From assembly GCF_000217715.1 (NCBI RefSeq), contig NC_015666.1:1314270-1378269 (forward strand): DNA of 64,000 nt, written 5' to 3'. The position numbers and the translations under genes are program-made. Each line of letters starts with the position of its first letter. The first letter of the stretch is position 1. This document shows positions 54,018 through 62,017 of the stretch, one piece after another. The notes beneath the pieces are model-generated. The model was not told where the DNA came from, ran no database searches, and saw only the letters and a program-made list of their open reading frames with translations. This DNA is from Halopiger xanaduensis SH-6. Lineage in GTDB: Archaea > Halobacteriota > Halobacteria > Halobacteriales > Natrialbaceae.

Positions 54018-55181
54018 ATGGAAGACGACAGTGATAGCGACGCGGTTTCGCGCCGGAAAGCGCTGCAGATCGGGTCTGCGCTCGGCGTCACGTCCGTTGC
54101 GGGCTGTTTAGACATGCTCAACGGGGGCGGCGAGAGCGCCGAGATTCCGGAACTCTCGACGTTCCGCGGCTCCGGCGCGTTGGCCGAGGGACGTCCCGCT
54201 CCGGGCGGGACGTCGATCGAAGAGCTTCCCGATCTGTCGGGCGAACTCTCGCTCTACATCGGCGGCGGGGAAGGGGGTATCTACTACGAGTTCGTGAACA
54301 TGCTCCAGGAGATTTACCCCGACTTCGAGGTCTATCCCAACGACGACAGTTCCGCGTCGCTGGCACAGACGATCGTCGAGGAGGTCGACTCCGGCGCCGC
54401 CCAGGCCGACGTGTTCTGGTCGATCGATGCCAGTTCGCTGGGCTTCGTCGCGGACAACGACGCCTACGAGCCCCTGTCGGACGAGGCGGTCGAAGCGGTC
54501 GGGAACGCCCAGTTCGTCGGCGACGACAACGCCTGGGCCGGCGTCGCCGGACGCGCGCGTGCGGTCCCGTACAACACCGAGGAGTTGAGCGAGTCCGACA
54601 TCCCGAACACCGTTCAGGACTTCCCCGGAACTGAGGCTCTCCAGGGAACGATGGGCTGGGCGCCGACCTACGGCGCGTTCAAGTCGTTCGTGACCGCCAT
54701 GCGGCTGATTCAGGACGAGGACGCGACCCGCCAGTGGCTGGTCGACATGCGCGAAGCCGGGACCGAACGGTACGGCAACGAGTACGCCGTCTCGCAGAAC
54801 GTCGCCAGCGGCTCGCTCGCAGCCGGCTTCGCTAACCACTACTACGCGATGCGCGTCAAGAACCAACAGCCCGACGCCCCGATCGATCTGGCCTTCACCG
54901 AAGGCGACGCCGGCGCCCTGATCAACGTCGCCGGCGCGCTGAAGGTTCAGGGCACGCAGCGGGGCGAACTCGTCGACAACTTCGTCCGCCACCTGCTGTC
55001 CGCGGAGGCCCAGGAGTACTTCACGACGGTCAGCTTCGCCTACCCGATGATCGAGGGCGTCGAGCCCGTCGGCGGCCTGCCGACGGTCGACGAACTGAGT
55101 CCGCCGGATATCGACCTCGCGGAGCTGTCCGACCTCGAGCCGACACTCGAGCTGATGGAGGACGCCGGCGTCTCGGGATGA
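54018..55181 (+). CDS. Ferric iron ABC transporter substrate-binding lipoprotein (FbpA-like)
   Basis: A 387-residue Tat lipoprotein: SRRKALQIG with R12 R13 and lipobox VAGC (C30). The body is a class II binding fold of the FbpA/thiamine type: LSLYIGGGEGGIYYEFVNML in part, DVFWSIDASSLGFVADNDAY, and a region with Asn, Tyr and His residues that could hold Fe(III). Iron specificity is inferred from the iron box and the matching permease. The stop overlaps the permease ATG (ATGA), so they are translationally coupled. Confidence 0.88.
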   Translation: MEDDSDSDAVSRRKALQIGSALGVTSVAGCLDMLNGGGESAEIPELSTFRGSGALAEGRPAPGGTSIEELPDLSGELSLYIGGGEGGIYYEFVNMLQEIYPDFEVYPNDDSSASLAQTIVEEVDSGAAQADVFWSIDASSLGFVADNDAYEPLSDEAVEAVGNAQFVGDDNAWAGVAGRARAVPYNTEELSESDIPNTVQDFPGTEALQGTMGWAPTYGAFKSFVTAMRLIQDEDATRQWLVDMREAGTERYGNEYAVSQNVASGSLAAGFANHYYAMRVKNQQPDAPIDLAFTEGDAGALINVAGALKVQGTQRGELVDNFVRHLLSAEAQEYFTTVSFAYPMIEGVEPVGGLPTVDELSPPDIDLAELSDLEPTLELMEDAGVSG

Positions 55182-56788
55182 CCCTCCGGAAGCGGCTCTC
55201 GAGGACCCTCGAGCGGGGTGCCGACGGCGACGACGCCGCCGGCGTCGGCCTCACGCTGCTCGCGGCAGCTATCGCTGCCGTACTCGTGCTGCCGCTCCTG
55301 TGGCTCGTCTTCGACGCCGCTGCGCTCGGCGGCCGCGCCCTCGAGCTCGCCGTCGCGCCGCAGACCCTCGAGGTGCTGGTACGCAGCGTCGGCCTCGTGG
55401 CCGTCGTTACCGGAGCGAGCATCCTCATCGGCGTCCCGCTCGCGCTGTTGACCGTCCAGGGATCGATCCCGTTCTCGCGCTTTTGGACCGTCCTCATCGC
55501 GCTCCCGCTCGCGGTGCCGAGCTACCTGGGCGCGTTCGCGTTCGTCTCCGCGTTCGGTCCGGAGGGCGAGTTCGCCGACCTGCTGGCGCCGCTCGGCGTC
55601 GAATCGGTGCCCTCGATCTACGGATTCGCCGGCGCCGCGTTCGTCCTGACCCTTTATACCTACCCCTACGTCTTCCTCACGACGCGGGCCTCGCTGCTCT
55701 CGCTCGACGGCTCGCTCGTCGAGGCGGCCCGAACGCTCAACGCCGGCCGCTGGGAGGCGTTCCGGCGGATCACGCTACCCCAGATCCTGCCCGGAATCAC
55801 CGCCGGGGCCTTGCTCGTGGCGCTGTACGCGCTCGCGGACTTCGGGACGCCAAACATCATGCGCGTCGAGGTGTTCACCCAGTTCATCTACGCCCGGTAC
55901 AACGCCTTCGCCCGCGACTACGCCGCCCTGCTGTCGCTCCAGTTGCTGACAGTGACGGCGGTCATCCTCGCCCTCGAGTCGCGGATCGGCGCTGACGAAT
56001 CGGGCGCTTACGAGAGCAGCGGCCACCGCGGCACCGCCGACCTCGAGCTCGGCCGCTGGCGGTACGCGGCGCTGGTGTTGCCGACGGCGATCGCTCTGCT
56101 GGCGATCGCCCTTCCGATCGCCATCTTCGGGCTGTGGCTGGTCACCGGCGGTCCCGGCTACCAGGTCGGTCGGCTCACCTTCGACTGGGAGTACGGGTTC
56201 AACTCGGCGTACGTCGCTCTACTGGCCGCGATCGCCTCGGTGCTCGTCGCCTTGCCGATCGCGATCGGCTCGGCGACGTCGGACTCGAGGCTGGCGGCGC
56301 TGGCCGACCGCGCACCCTACGTCGGCTACGCGACGCCCGGGATCGTGCTGGCGATCGCGCTGTTGAGTTTCACCCTCGACGTGCTGCCGGCGATCTACAA
56401 GACCGTGCCGCTGCTGGTGTTCGCCTACGTCGTCCGATTCATGCCCCAGGCGATCGGCTCGATCCGAACGTCGACCCTGCAGGTGGACCGGCGCCTCGTT
56501 GAGGCGGCCCGCACGCTCGGGCGCTCGCGGCTGAACACGTTCCGGTCGGTGACACTGCCGCTGATCCTGCCGGGGGTGGTGACCGGTGCCGCGCTCGTCT
56601 TCCTCACGACGATGAAGGAACTGCCCGCGACGCTGATGTTGCGCCCGCTCGGGTTCGAGACGCTCGTCACCTTCATCTGGCGGGTCGAGGAGGCCGGCCT
56701 GTACGGGCAGGCCGCGGTACCGGCGCTCGTGCTGGTCGTCGTCTCGGGGCTGTCGATGGCCGTGATGTTAGCACAGGAAGGTCGATGA
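55178..56788 (+). CDS. Ferric iron ABC transporter permease (two fused permease domains)
   Basis: A 536-residue permease with twelve helices. Two EAA loops are visible: EAARTLNAGRWEAFRRITLP (residues about 182-201) and EAARTLGRSRLNTFRSVTLP (440-459), each followed by ILPG. This FbpB/SfuB duplicated architecture is diagnostic of ferric iron importers. The expected ATP-binding partner FbpC is not in this window; a glycosyltransferase gene follows instead. Confidence 0.93.
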   Translation: MTLRKRLSRTLERGADGDDAAGVGLTLLAAAIAAVLVLPLLWLVFDAAALGGRALELAVAPQTLEVLVRSVGLVAVVTGASILIGVPLALLTVQGSIPFSRFWTVLIALPLAVPSYLGAFAFVSAFGPEGEFADLLAPLGVESVPSIYGFAGAAFVLTLYTYPYVFLTTRASLLSLDGSLVEAARTLNAGRWEAFRRITLPQILPGITAGALLVALYALADFGTPNIMRVEVFTQFIYARYNAFARDYAALLSLQLLTVTAVILALESRIGADESGAYESSGHRGTADLELGRWRYAALVLPTAIALLAIALPIAIFGLWLVTGGPGYQVGRLTFDWEYGFNSAYVALLAAIASVLVALPIAIGSATSDSRLAALADRAPYVGYATPGIVLAIALLSFTLDVLPAIYKTVPLLVFAYVVRFMPQAIGSIRTSTLQVDRRLVEAARTLGRSRLNTFRSVTLPLILPGVVTGAALVFLTTMKELPATLMLRPLGFETLVTFIWRVEEAGLYGQAAVPALVLVVVSGLSMAVMLAQEGR

Positions 56789-56794
56789 TCCGCA

Positions 56795-58888
56795 ATGAAC
56801 CTCGATGAGCCGCGCAGTCGGAAGATGAACCGCCGAACCTGGTACGCCGCGGTCGCCGTCGTCGCCCTCGTCGGCGCCGTCGCCGTCTGGCTGCTCGCGA
56901 CCCGGACCTTCCAGTACCACTCGCTCAACCACGACGAGGGGGTCTACCTCCAGCAGGCGGCGATGCTGCTGGACGGGAACCTGTTCCTCGAGCCGCCCGT
57001 CGAGGACGCCTTCCGCCCGTGGTTCTTCGTCGAGGACGGCGACCGGCTCTACCCGAAGTACGCGCCCGTCCCCGCGGCGATTTTCGCGCTCGGCGAACTG
57101 GTCTGGAGCTACCGGCTCGCGCTGCCCGCGATCGCCGCCGCGATCCTCGCGCTGGTCGCGCTGGTCGTTCGGGAGGCGTTCGACGGGCGTACCGGTATCG
57201 CGGCGGCCGTCGCCGTGCTCTGTTCGCCGCTGTTCCTCCTCGAGTCGGCCGTCTACCTTCCCTACGCGCCGACGACGATGTGCAATCTGGCCTTCGCCTA
57301 CTGCTACTTCCGCGCCGATCGCACTGACGACGTCCGCTGGGCCGCCGGCGCCGGCGCGGCGATCGGCCTCGCCTTCTTCGCGCGACCCTACACCGCCGTC
57401 CTGTTCGCCGCGCCGTTCATCGTCCACGCGTGCTGGACCCTGTGGCGCGATCCTCGAGCGGCCCTGCCCCGACAACTCGCGACGGCGACGCTCGGCCTCG
57501 CCGGGGTCGCGCTCGCGCTGGCCTACAACGCCGTCGTGACCGGCTCGCCGCTGGTGTTCCCCTACCAGGCGTTCGCCCCGCACGACGGGCCCGGATTCGG
57601 CCACCGACAGATCCTCGGACACGAAGCGGAGTACACCGTCGAACTGGCGCTGCGCTCGAACGCCCTGGTCCTTCGGTCGTTCGCGACCGAGTGGATCGCG
57701 GGCGGCCTCCTCGGCGCAGCGGCCGCCGCCGTCGGGTTCGTCGCGACCGTTCGGCGCGGCCTCTCGCCCCGACAGGCCGTCCTCGCCGGCGTCGCCCCGA
57801 GCGTCGTCGTCGGCAACGTCTTCTTCTGGGGCAACTTCAACATCCTCGGCGCCCTCGAGGTCGCCGACGACGGATTGATCGCGACTCACGGCCCGTACTA
57901 CCACTTCGACCTGCTGGTGCCGTTCGCGGCCTTCGGCGCCGTCGGCGCGCTGGCGCTGGCGACGGGTCTGCGACGGACGCTCCGTCGGCGGACCCTCACC
58001 CCTCGAGTCGCCCGCGCGACGCTCGTCGCAGTCCTCCTCGTTGGCGCCCTCGCCGCCGGCGGCGTGACGGCCGCGAGTTTCGACGAGAAAGTCGACCGCA
58101 ACGCCGCCGCGACCGACACCTACGAGCGGGTCTACGAGCCGCTCGAGGACGCGCCGGCGCCGGACGAGCGGGCGGTCGTCTTCCTCCCGACGCCGTACGG
58201 CGACTGGCTCAACCACCCGTTCCAGCCGTTCCGGAACGATCCCGATTTCGACGGACAGCGCGTGTACGCCCTCGGCGACCGGCCGTTCGCCGTCGCGGAC
58301 GCCTACCCCGATCGCTCGCTCTACCGGTTCGCGTACCGCGGCGCGTGGTCGCCGCAGGCCGGCTCGCCCCACGCGTCGCGGCTGCAGCCGGTCGACCACG
58401 TCGCCGGCGACGCGGTGCGGTTGAACGCGACCGTCGCCGTTCCCGACGCGGCGTCGGGGGCCACCGTAACCCTCACCGCGGCCGACGGGAGCGCAACGTC
58501 CGTCGCCTCGAACGCCTCGGGGTCGACGAGCCTGTGGGTGACCGTCACCAACGATACCGTCAGCGTACGGGGAGACGGCGGGAACGTCGACGACTCGCTC
58601 CCCGTCGCCGACCGAGAGGACGTCACCCTGACCGTGTTCGTCGACCGCGGCCCCGGGAGCAGTTTCAGCTACCGGTTCGAGCTGCCGGTCCGCACGGACG
58701 GCGACGCCGCCGCGCTGACACCCCGCGTCGAACGCTGCACCGCGATCCGCGACTGCGGCGGCGAGGCGGCGTACATTCCGGACGAGTCACCCGACGGCAC
58801 CGGCGGCGACGTACGGACCGATCTCGTCGCGCTCGAGGGCGACGAGTTCGGGACCGAAAACGAAACGGCGGGAGCGACCGACCCGTGA
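56795..58888 (+). CDS. GT39-like multi-helix membrane glycosyltransferase (DUF7846-like)
   Basis: A 697-residue membrane protein with about ten to eleven helices in the first 420 residues. HSLNHDEGVYLQ early on has the D-E of GT-C/PMT-type catalytic loops, and FNILGALEVADDG is further on. The last 220 residues form an extracellular beta-rich domain rich in Asp, Ala and Thr with one Cys pair (RCTAIRDCGG). It probably uses a polyprenyl-phosphate sugar to glycosylate an acceptor outside the cell. ATG 56795 or the in-frame ATG at 56825 are both possible. Confidence 0.78.
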   Translation: MNLDEPRSRKMNRRTWYAAVAVVALVGAVAVWLLATRTFQYHSLNHDEGVYLQQAAMLLDGNLFLEPPVEDAFRPWFFVEDGDRLYPKYAPVPAAIFALGELVWSYRLALPAIAAAILALVALVVREAFDGRTGIAAAVAVLCSPLFLLESAVYLPYAPTTMCNLAFAYCYFRADRTDDVRWAAGAGAAIGLAFFARPYTAVLFAAPFIVHACWTLWRDPRAALPRQLATATLGLAGVALALAYNAVVTGSPLVFPYQAFAPHDGPGFGHRQILGHEAEYTVELALRSNALVLRSFATEWIAGGLLGAAAAAVGFVATVRRGLSPRQAVLAGVAPSVVVGNVFFWGNFNILGALEVADDGLIATHGPYYHFDLLVPFAAFGAVGALALATGLRRTLRRRTLTPRVARATLVAVLLVGALAAGGVTAASFDEKVDRNAAATDTYERVYEPLEDAPAPDERAVVFLPTPYGDWLNHPFQPFRNDPDFDGQRVYALGDRPFAVADAYPDRSLYRFAYRGAWSPQAGSPHASRLQPVDHVAGDAVRLNATVAVPDAASGATVTLTAADGSATSVASNASGSTSLWVTVTNDTVSVRGDGGNVDDSLPVADREDVTLTVFVDRGPGSSFSYRFELPVRTDGDAAALTPRVERCTAIRDCGGEAAYIPDESPDGTGGDVRTDLVALEGDEFGTENETAGATDP

Positions 58889-58890
58889 CT

Positions 58891-59424
58891 ATGGAACTCA
58901 CGCGACGGGACGCGATCGCGGCGCTCGGCGCCGCCGGTATCGCCGGCGCCGGCGCTCTCGCGCTGTCGTCGTCCGACGAGCGGGACCGCGGCCTCGCGGA
59001 CGGAGACCTCGAGACGATGGTCGCCGCCGCCGAGGTGCTGTACCCGTCGGCCGTCGACGGCGTTCGGGAGTTCGTCGAGTCGTACGTCGGCGATCGCGCG
59101 GCCGCCGACGAAGCGTGGGCCGGCGAGGTCGCCGACGTCGTCGCGTACCTCGACGACTACGCCGACGCGTGGTACGACGGGTCGTTCGCGTCGTTGTCGC
59201 CCGAGAACCGGGACGCGGCGCTTCGGCGGATGGGCGCGGACGCGGCCGCGTCGGACCCCGACGGCGGCTCCGTCGAGCGGGTCCGCTACTACGTCGTCAA
59301 CGAACTGCTGTTCGCGCTGTACGCGTCGCCGACCGGCGGCGAACTGGTCGGCCTCGAGAACCCGCAGGGCCACCCGGGCGGGACGGACAGTTACCGGCGG
59401 GGGCCGTCCGGCTCGTCGGAGTGA
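58891..59424 (+). CDS. Gluconate 2-dehydrogenase subunit 3-like, Tat-exported
   Basis: A 177-residue small subunit with an N-terminal Tat signal: TRRDAIAALGAAGIAGAGAL (R5 R6). The body is helical (LETMVAAAEVLYPSAVDGVREFVE; EPGRY-like YVVNELLFALYASPTGGELV). In known two- or three-subunit dehydrogenases this subunit escorts a GMC flavoprotein through the Tat system. A GMC gene lies 3.1 kb away at 62018, in the opposite direction. The subunit is the last gene of the ferric-transport operon. Confidence 0.82.
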   Translation: MELTRRDAIAALGAAGIAGAGALALSSSDERDRGLADGDLETMVAAAEVLYPSAVDGVREFVESYVGDRAAADEAWAGEVADVVAYLDDYADAWYDGSFASLSPENRDAALRRMGADAAASDPDGGSVERVRYYVVNELLFALYASPTGGELVGLENPQGHPGGTDSYRRGPSGSSE

Positions 59425-59544
59425 TCGGTCGACGGCGACCGCGAACCCGGACTACGGATCACGGACCGCGGGCCACGGGCCGCAGGCTACAGGCGCGCAT
59501 TTCAGGCACTACCGTTAGGAGCACTGCGCACCACGGGCCTGTAG

Positions 59545-60591
59545 ATGACGCCGCCGACGGACCGATGCGGACACGTCACGACCAGCAGCGGCGTCAACGA
59601 CGCCGGCGCGATCTGTTGCTACCGGCCGACGTGGCGCGACGCCGACCGCTGCCTCTGGCACACCGAGACCGTCGTCCCGACGCCGGCCTACGAGGAGCAC
59701 GCGCCGACCGCGGGCGAGCGCCTCGACGGCGCGAACTTCCGCGAAGCGACGCTGAGCGATACCTCGTTTCTCGCGGGCTGTTCGCTCGTCGAAGCCGATT
59801 TCACGGACGCGGTGCTCGACGGCGCCGACCTCTCCGAGACCGACCTCCGCCGCGCCACGTTCCGGGACGTCGACGCCCACGGCACTTCCTTTCGCGCGGC
59901 CAATCTCCACGACGCCGCGTTCGTCTTCGCCGACCTCCGCGGCGCCGACTTCCGGGACGCCCGGCTCTACCGCGCGGCCCTGACCGACGTTCGGCTCAAT
60001 CTCGAGACCGAGTTCGGCGACCGAACCGTTTACGAGGACGAATTCGCCGCTGCGACGGGCGACGATACGATGGCTCAGGCGGACTCCGCGCAGTGGGTGT
60101 ATCGGGAACTACAGCGCGTCTACGCCGAGAACGCCTTCCCCGAGCGCGTCCACGCGTACTACCTCCGCGAGAAGAACTTTCGGCGCCGCCACGCCTGGCG
60201 GACCGGCTCCTACCTGCGGGCGATCAAACTCGCGGGCTCGCGGTGGATCATGCACTACGGCACCAGCCCGTGGCGCGTCGTGGCGACCTCGCTGTTGCTG
60301 ATCGTCGTCTGCGCCGGGTTGTACCCGCTGACGGGCGGCGTCAAGGAGGTCGGGACCGACAGCGCCGTCACGTACGCGATCGAGGATCCCGCCGACACGC
60401 CCGGCCGCGTCCTCGTCCGGGCGTTCCTCAAGAGTCTCTACTTCAGCGTCGTCACCTTCGCGACGCTGGGCTACGGCGACATCCAGCCGGTCGGCCAGTG
60501 GGCGCGGGCTATCGCGAGCGTCGAGACCCTGCTCGGCTCGCTGCTGATGGCGCTGCTCGTGTTCGTCCTCACGCAGAGCGTGGAATCCTAA
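59545..60591 (+). CDS. Pentapeptide repeat protein fused to an ion channel
   Basis: A 348-residue fusion. An N-terminal segment with three cysteine pairs, CGHV, CC, C...H, may bind zinc. Residues about 55-150 are pentapeptide repeats, A-(D/N/F)-L-x-x (ADFTDAVLDGADLSETDLRR and similar) forming a right-handed beta-helix. Residues about 230-348 are a two-helix potassium-channel domain with filter TLGYGD (FATLGYGDIQP). Pentapeptide-channel fusions are known in cyanobacteria and haloarchaea. It may be a ligand-gated cation channel. Not preceded by an iron box. Confidence 0.88.
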   Translation: MTPPTDRCGHVTTSSGVNDAGAICCYRPTWRDADRCLWHTETVVPTPAYEEHAPTAGERLDGANFREATLSDTSFLAGCSLVEADFTDAVLDGADLSETDLRRATFRDVDAHGTSFRAANLHDAAFVFADLRGADFRDARLYRAALTDVRLNLETEFGDRTVYEDEFAAATGDDTMAQADSAQWVYRELQRVYAENAFPERVHAYYLREKNFRRRHAWRTGSYLRAIKLAGSRWIMHYGTSPWRVVATSLLLIVVCAGLYPLTGGVKEVGTDSAVTYAIEDPADTPGRVLVRAFLKSLYFSVVTFATLGYGDIQPVGQWARAIASVETLLGSLLMALLVFVLTQSVES

Positions 60592-60685
60592 CCGTCCGTC
60601 GTCCGTGCCCCGTCCACTTCCCTACGAACTCGAGCCACCCCACCCCTTCTAAGTGCATCTCGAGCGTACGTTCCCGTGATCCCGT

Positions 60686-61156
60686 ATGCTCGAGTCCCGC
60701 AGCCAGCGATCGGCGTCCGATACCGACGCGATCGACCGGTCTCCAACTGACGGCGAGGGAACGCCCTCGAAACCGCTCCCCCGGAGGACGGCCGTCCGGC
60801 TGGGGCGGCTGCTGTACGGCGGCGTGCTCGCGGCGATGGCGGTCGACGGACTGATGAACACCGAGGAGCGCGCCGAGTACGCGGCGGCGAAGGGCGTTCC
60901 GATGCCCGCCCTCGCGAACGTTGGGGCGCACGCGCTCTTACTGCTCGGCGGACTCGGCGTTGCGCTCTGGCGGGTGCCGGCGATTGCGGCGAGCGCAGCC
61001 GCCACGTTCTTCCTGGGCGTGACGCCGGCGATGCACGACTTCTGGACCGTCGACGATCCCGAACAACGACAGCAACAGCAGATCAACTTCCTCAAGAACG
61101 TGGCGCTGCTCGGGACGGCGCTGGCGTTTCTCGGGATCGCGAACGAGAGCGAATAG
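60686..61156 (+). CDS. DoxX-like membrane protein
   Basis: A 156-residue protein with four hydrophobic helices after a 30-residue disordered, acidic start. The pattern RLLYGGVLAAMAVDGLMNTE, PMPALANVGAHALLLLGGLG, AATFFLGVTPAMHDFW is DoxX-family-like. Function uncertain; in other organisms DoxX acts near thiosulfate:quinone oxidoreductase or superoxide protection. Convergent with the GT2 gene. Confidence 0.75.
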   Translation: MLESRSQRSASDTDAIDRSPTDGEGTPSKPLPRRTAVRLGRLLYGGVLAAMAVDGLMNTEERAEYAAAKGVPMPALANVGAHALLLLGGLGVALWRVPAIAASAAATFFLGVTPAMHDFWTVDDPEQRQQQQINFLKNVALLGTALAFLGIANESE

Positions 61157-61210
61157 CTCGTTCCGCCGTCCCCGGACTCGTACTCGGCTGTCGGCCGCTG
61201 GTGCCGACCG

Positions 61211-61954
61211 TTAGCGGAACCGCTCCTCGAGACAGACTTTGACGATCGACTTCGCGATTTCGGCGCCGCCCTTGAGCGGGTCGAGCTTCGTCTCGCCGGC
61301 GCGCTCGCGGTACTCGATCGGGTGCTCGCGGACGTCGTAGCCCCGCATCAGCGGCCGGATCAGCAGCTCGGCCGAGAGCCCGGTGTTCTCGGTCCACGCG
61401 ATGGATTCGACGACATCGCGGCGGTAGGCCCGCATCCCCGTGGTCGTGTCGTGGACGCGCGTGCCCATCAGGACGCTCGCGATGGCGGCGAAGGCGTGGT
61501 TGCCGAAGCGGTTGAACGCCGGCATCGCCTCCGCGCCGTGGTAGAGCCGGTCGCCGCTGACGACGTCGTACCCCTCGTTGATCAACTCGAGGAACTCCGG
61601 GAGCTGCTCCATGGGGTAGGTGTCGTCGCAGTCGGTGGTCACGACGATCGGTCGGTCGGGCTCCAGAATGGCTGCCCGGACGGCGACGCCGTACCCCTGC
61701 GGGCGCTGTTCGACGACCGTCGCGCCGTGCTCGCGGGCGATCTCGGGCGTGCGGTCCGAGGAGCCGTCGACGCAGACGACCTCGGCCTTCCCGTCGGTCA
61801 CCTCCTCGATGTCCGAGAGCACTTTGCCGATCGCTTCCTCCTCGTTGTAGGTCCCCATGACGACGCTGAGATCCTCGAAGGTGTACTCGTGATCGCCCCG
61901 GTCGTCGGTCTCGCTACTCGTCGCCTCCGATTCGGTCTGATCCCCGCTACTCAT
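61211..61954 (-). CDS. Family 2 glycosyltransferase (dolichyl-phosphate sugar synthase-like)
   Basis: A 247-residue GT2: NEEEAIGKVLSDI, metal motif TTDCDDTYPM (D-x-D), DVVSGDRL and the H/T-rich MRAYRRDVVE. It has no membrane helices in the C-terminus, so it acts in the cytosol at the membrane face, making dolichyl-phosphate-hexose for GT-C enzymes. Iron box 4 lies just upstream. It could supply the sugar used by the GT39-like gene. Confidence 0.9.
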   Translation of the reverse strand: MSSGDQTESEATSSETDDRGDHEYTFEDLSVVMGTYNEEEAIGKVLSDIEEVTDGKAEVVCVDGSSDRTPEIAREHGATVVEQRPQGYGVAVRAAILEPDRPIVVTTDCDDTYPMEQLPEFLELINEGYDVVSGDRLYHGAEAMPAFNRFGNHAFAAIASVLMGTRVHDTTTGMRAYRRDVVESIAWTENTGLSAELLIRPLMRGYDVREHPIEYRERAGETKLDPLKGGAEIAKSIVKVCLEERFR

Positions 61955-61987
61955 GGGTGCTACTCGCCACCGATCCCATTTATAGTT

Positions 61988-62001
61988 TTAGGTCTACCTA
62001 A
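61988..62001. promoter_or_regulatory. DtxR/IdeR-type iron box 4 (GT2 gene)
   Basis: TTAGGTCTACCTAA, a perfect palindrome, 34-47 bases before the ATG of the minus-strand GT2 gene at 61954. A TATA-like AACTATAAATGG (minus strand, 61976-61987) lies on the gene side, so here the box is upstream of TATA, unlike the other boxes. Confidence 0.85.
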
Positions 62002-62017
62002 AATATGGTCGAAGTAT

